Assembly (NCBI GenBank): GCA_031278315.1
Contig: JAITKS010000074.1
Span: 1 to 8,461, forward strand
Reading direction: 5' to 3'
Length of the DNA stretch: 8,461 bases
From: Planctomycetaceae bacterium
GTDB lineage: Bacteria; Planctomycetota; Planctomycetia; Pirellulales; Thermoguttaceae
Positions 5,845 through 8,461 of the stretch are shown in pieces. The notes under the pieces are model-generated. The model was not told the DNA's origin. It was given only the letters and a program-made list of their open reading frames with translations, and ran no database searches. Both the position numbers and the translations under genes were made by a program. Each line of letters opens with the position of its first letter. The stretch's first letter is position 1.

Positions 5845-7944
5845 TTATTCTTCTTCTTCGGCTAGTTCGGCGGAGGCTATTATTTGTTGTTGAATGTTAC
5901 CCGGAACTACGTCATATCGTAAGAATTCTATTCCATAACTTCCTTGTCCTCCGGTCATGCTTGCTAATGTACGATTGTAAGTCATTACTTCTGATAACGG
6001 AACTTCTGCCGTTATCGTTTGCATTCCTCCTCCTGCGTCTTCCATCCCCAGCGGACGACCTCGACGATTAGGTAAATCACTATTTACATCGCCGACATTA
6101 GACATCGGTACAGTTATTTCCATCTTTACAATCGGCTCTAATATAGAAGGTTTAGCTTTCTGAAAAACTACCTTGAACGCCATCGAACCTGCCGTCTTAA
6201 ATGCGTGTTCATTCGAATCGACATCATGATACTTGCCATGATAAAGTTCTACACAAACATCTTGAACCTGATATCCTGCAATAACACCTTTGCTCATTCT
6301 TTCTTTAAATCCCTTTTCGATAGCAGGGAAAAAATTAGACGGAATAACACCTCCGACAATTGAATCTATCCACAGAAAATTCGTTGCCGCATCATAATGG
6401 AAATCTTTCATCGACGGGAATTGTGATTTGTTACTTGCGAATTCAGCCGGATCAGTTCCTTTAGGAAACGGATACATTCTTATATGAACTTCACCGAATT
6501 GTCCCGCGCCGCCCGATTGTTTTTTGTGCCGATACATTCCGTCGGCATTGGTTTGAATTGTTTCACGATAAGCGATTTTCGGTTCTTTTGTATCTAATTC
6601 AACTTTATCGCGGCGTTTCAATCGTTCTCGAATTACTTGTAGATGTAATTCGCTCATTCCTGTAATTACCAACTGTTTCGTCTGTTCATTACGTTGACAT
6701 ACAAACGTTTGATCTTCTTGTGTGATTTTCGCCAAAGCACCCGATAATTTTGCTTCGTCGCCTCGGCTTTTCGGAGCAGCCGCAAGTCCGACCATCGGAG
6801 TAGGAAACGGAAAATCATCCATAATAAAGTCGCCCAAAGATGTACCGGTTGCGAGTTCTTCTAACTTTGCAACCGCCGCAATCATTCCCGCCGACGCTTC
6901 CTCTATTGGTTTTGTTTCATTAGCCTGCATTAGAAATAATTGTGCAATTTTTACTCCGCGGCGTCCAGTTGAAATCGGAATAGTTTGTCCATTTTTCAAC
7001 GAACCGCTGTAAATACGAATGAAATTCAACTTTTGCACAAAAGGATCAATTCGCGTTTTGAAAACTTGTGCAATCAAAGGCGCACTTGGGTCTGATTTGA
7101 TTTCTATTTTATCTCCGTCTTGATTTCTTGCTTGGCGGGCGATTAAATCAGGAGACAAGCCGCAAGTTGAAAATAGATCGAGTAATTCTTTTAATCCCGT
7201 GCGTGTTTTACCCGATACACAAACTATCGGTACAAGAGTTCCTTCAAGAATTGATTTCTTCATCAGTGCCGCAATTTCTTCTTCGGACGGTTGATTGCCT
7301 TCAAGATATTTTTCCATCACCGATTCATCTGCCGTAACGATAGTTTCGATCAACGATTCACGTAATTTTTTCGGGTCTTCGATAGCACCTTCTGTATTAT
7401 CCGGCAAATTTAGAACATTTATTACGCCCTTGAAATCGTGTCCTTGACCGATAGGAATATTTAGCGGAACACATTCATTTCCGAATACATCTTGGATTAG
7501 TTTGAGTAATTTTTTGAAATCGACATTTTCACTATCGATTTTGTTGATAACGATAATTCGTCCGAGATTGGCTTTTTTTGTTTCAGCGAAAACGCGTCTG
7601 GTATTGACTTCAATTCCGGCGGATGCGTTTATTACAATTGCGGCGGTATCGGCACCCCAAATCGCTCCGATTGTCTGACCAATAAAATCAGGATAGCCCG
7701 GTGTATCGATCATGTTTAATAATTTTCCATTGTGTTCAACATGAATAACACTTGATTCTATTGTGTATTTGTGAAATTTTTCTTCTTCATCGAAATCGCA
7801 AATACTTGTACCGTCATCGACGCTTGCCAATTTTTTGACCATACCCGTTTCGTTGAGTATTGCGTCTAATAGAGTTGTTTTACCTGATCCGCCGTGTCCG
7901 CAAAGGACTATATTACGAATATCCGAAACATTGTACTTGGTCAT
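5845..7944 (-). CDS. fusA: Elongation factor G-like translational GTPase (EF-G-2 type)
   Basis: A ribosome-associated GTPase of the EF-G family, 699 residues, the usual full EF-G length. Seen: P-loop GHGGSGKT (16-23), G3 motif DTPGYPDF (80-87), G4 NKID (134-137), G5-like VSGK (243-246), a G' insert, domain II around 287-380, domain III around 385-455, domain IV with the tip motif YHDVDS (572-577), and domain V to the acidic EEEE end. Two features differ from housekeeping EF-G. The P-loop lacks the AHIDAGKT form, and the His of DTPGHVDF, which is catalytic in canonical factors, is Tyr84. The switch I RGITI motif is also absent. These traits match the EF-G-2/EF-G-like paralogues (the Thermus thermophilus EF-G-2 type), so a standard EF-G is expected elsewhere in the genome. 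Its exact role (translocation under special conditions, recycling, other) is not established. The ATG at 7944 is supported by a GAAAGGGG site eight nt upstream. No neighbouring ribosomal genes (rpsL, rpsG, tuf) are present, unlike the str operon. Confidence 0.95.
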   Translation of the reverse strand: MTKYNVSDIRNIVLCGHGGSGKTTLLDAILNETGMVKKLASVDDGTSICDFDEEEKFHKYTIESSVIHVEHNGKLLNMIDTPGYPDFIGQTIGAIWGADTAAIVINASAGIEVNTRRVFAETKKANLGRIIVINKIDSENVDFKKLLKLIQDVFGNECVPLNIPIGQGHDFKGVINVLNLPDNTEGAIEDPKKLRESLIETIVTADESVMEKYLEGNQPSEEEIAALMKKSILEGTLVPIVCVSGKTRTGLKELLDLFSTCGLSPDLIARQARNQDGDKIEIKSDPSAPLIAQVFKTRIDPFVQKLNFIRIYSGSLKNGQTIPISTGRRGVKIAQLFLMQANETKPIEEASAGMIAAVAKLEELATGTSLGDFIMDDFPFPTPMVGLAAAPKSRGDEAKLSGALAKITQEDQTFVCQRNEQTKQLVITGMSELHLQVIRERLKRRDKVELDTKEPKIAYRETIQTNADGMYRHKKQSGGAGQFGEVHIRMYPFPKGTDPAEFASNKSQFPSMKDFHYDAATNFLWIDSIVGGVIPSNFFPAIEKGFKERMSKGVIAGYQVQDVCVELYHGKYHDVDSNEHAFKTAGSMAFKVVFQKAKPSILEPIVKMEITVPMSNVGDVNSDLPNRRGRPLGMEDAGGGMQTITAEVPLSEVMTYNRTLASMTGGQGSYGIEFLRYDVVPGNIQQQIIASAELAEEEE

Positions 7945-7952
7945 AAATGTAA

Positions 7953-7960
7953 CCCCTTTC
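7953..7960 (-). promoter_or_regulatory. Ribosome binding site of the EF-G-like gene
   Basis: On the minus strand GAAAGGGG lies eight nt before the ATG at 7944, a purine-rich Shine-Dalgarno match at normal spacing. It fixes the start codon, which also places the N-terminus just before the P-loop as expected. The kinase gene, by contrast, has no such site. Confidence 0.75.
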
Positions 7961-8011
7961 TGTTAAATTTTTGATCCTGTTTTTTTGATACGAAAAAGTT
8001 GAACTACTAAC

Positions 8012-8033
8012 GTTTGCAATTTTAGTTTGCAAT
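8012..8033. repeat. Short direct repeat GTTTGCAAT x2, possible operator
   Basis: Two perfect 9-nt copies with a 13-nt period, 68-89 bp upstream of the EF-G-like start codon. The position would suit a regulator-binding site, but the period is not a whole number of helical turns and no known regulator motif was recognised. Confidence 0.4.
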
Positions 8034-8326
8034 GTAAAACGACTCGCACTTTCTATTTCTGCAACTATTGTAAGACTGCTTAACCGCAATGCCGGCTTTA
8101 TTCTACTCCTTAAAATTACCGAATCGCATTAGGACGAATCGTATAGCAATAATAATTTTTTCTTGTTTGAAAAAAACATGTAATTGAAAATACTTCTCAA
8201 GACTCTATCTACTATCGCAACACGAACAGACAGAATCCACAAATCAATCGAGCGGCGAATTCTACAAGATCACTCGAATAGGTTCAAGTAGGGGGCGATT
8301 AAATATACATAACGTAAATCTATTTT

Positions 8327-8387
8327 GTTACAAAAAAGATAATAATATACTCATTGTCCTTTAAAATTCGGTATTATTTTTTGTAAC
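8327..8387. repeat. Inverted repeat with GTTACAAAAAA arms
   Basis: GTTACAAAAAA (8327-8337) pairs perfectly with TTTTTTGTAAC (8377-8387). TAATA/TATTA extends the pairing after a two-base bulge, leaving a loop of about 30 nt. It wraps the right arm of the 38-bp inverted repeat. It lacks the GC-rich stem of an ordinary terminator. Confidence 0.6.
8344..8381 (+). repeat. 38-bp inverted repeat, right arm
   Basis: Partner of 5792-5829 in opposite orientation, 400 bp upstream of the EF-G-like start codon. AACGTAAAT, which adjoins the left arm, also occurs here at 8314-8322, but is separated from the arm by roughly 27 extra bases. This suggests an insertion or a related longer ancestral repeat. Confidence 0.88.
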
Positions 8388-8422
8388 GAAAAAGGTGACC
8401 GTTCACGTATAAAACTAGAATC

Positions 8423-8461
8423 GCCCTGAAAGGGCAACAGGATTATAACCCGCCCCATCGG
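8423..8461 (+). repeat. Start of a REP-like hairpin repeat running off the window
   Basis: GCCCT-GAA-AGGGC (8423-8435) is a perfect 5-bp stem with a three-base loop. After ATTATAACCC it is followed by CGCCCCATCGG, whose second arm (expected GGCG) would lie beyond the end. Double-hairpin intergenic repeats built on CGCCCTGAAAGGGC are familiar from several environmental phyla, but that comparison is from memory only. Confidence 0.5.

Larger units (their letters stand above)
7945..8461. other. Non-coding region upstream of the EF-G-like gene
   Basis: 517 bp with no credible ORF on either strand and no tRNA-like fold found by eye. It holds the ribosome binding site, a direct repeat GTTTGCAAT (8012-8020 and 8025-8033), one arm of the 38-bp inverted repeat, a long-loop hairpin (8327-8387) and a short GC hairpin at the right end. 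A promoter for the EF-G-like gene must lie here or further right. No confident -35/-10 pair was found. Confidence 0.6.

Noticed and set aside
6722..7337. Two plus-strand ORFs antisense to the EF-G-like gene
   Set aside because: Shadows of a well-conserved GTPase frame, without domains or a start signal of their own.
154..7944. Kinase and EF-G-like gene as one functional operon or new system
   Set aside because: They share orientation, but a 645-bp gap with palindromic repeats separates them and no functional link can be shown from the sequence.
8139..8150. Extended -10-like TGCTATAC on the minus strand upstream of the EF-G-like gene
   Set aside because: No -35 element at 16-18 bp could be matched, and it lies almost 200 bp from the start codon; too weak to call a promoter.
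8271..8300. GGTTCAAGT, resembling a tRNA T-loop
   Set aside because: The flanking bases cannot form a 5-bp T stem and no anticodon or acceptor arm is found upstream.

Overview
The window comes from an AT-rich bacterial genome. It holds two long genes, both on the minus strand, separated and flanked by repeat-rich non-coding DNA. No rRNA, tRNA, CRISPR array, transposase or phage gene is visible. The very long soluble multi-PAS hybrid kinase, an EF-G paralogue with a Tyr in place of the catalytic His, and intergenic repeats of the '...ACACAGAGAACACAGAG...' and 'GGAACGCAGGCGTCCCGCCTGC' kinds together suggest an environmental or gut member of Planctomycetota or a related phylum. This placement rests on recalled sequence style and is of low to moderate confidence.

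Layout from left to right. Positions 1-149 hold a composite non-coding repeat (copy 1, cut by the window edge) that ends in a large palindrome. Positions 154-5199 (minus) encode a 1681-residue cytosolic hybrid sensor histidine kinase: about eight PAS domains, HisKA, HATPase_c, a degenerate receiver split by a low-complexity insert, and an intact C-terminal receiver. Positions 5200-5844 are non-coding: AT-rich leader DNA of the kinase, a 27/28-nt direct repeat, a second copy of the composite repeat, and one arm of a 38-bp inverted repeat. Positions 5845-7944 (minus) encode a 699-residue EF-G-like translational GTPase with a good ribosome binding site. Positions 7945-8461 are non-coding and carry the EF-G leader, the other arm of the 38-bp inverted repeat, and the start of a hairpin repeat that runs off the window.

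The two genes share no obvious pathway. The 645-bp gap filled with palindromic elements suggests separate transcription units. Copies of the same composite repeat sit just downstream of both stop codons, so the repeat may serve as, or have inserted beside, gene 3' ends.

The points most worth a second look are these: a two-PAS module duplicated in tandem inside the kinase, a cysteine cluster in its third PAS domain, coding mini- and microsatellites inserted where the first receiver should carry its post-Asp loop, the paired composite palindromes, and the inverted repeat bracketing the EF-G-like gene. No convincing new multi-gene system is present.
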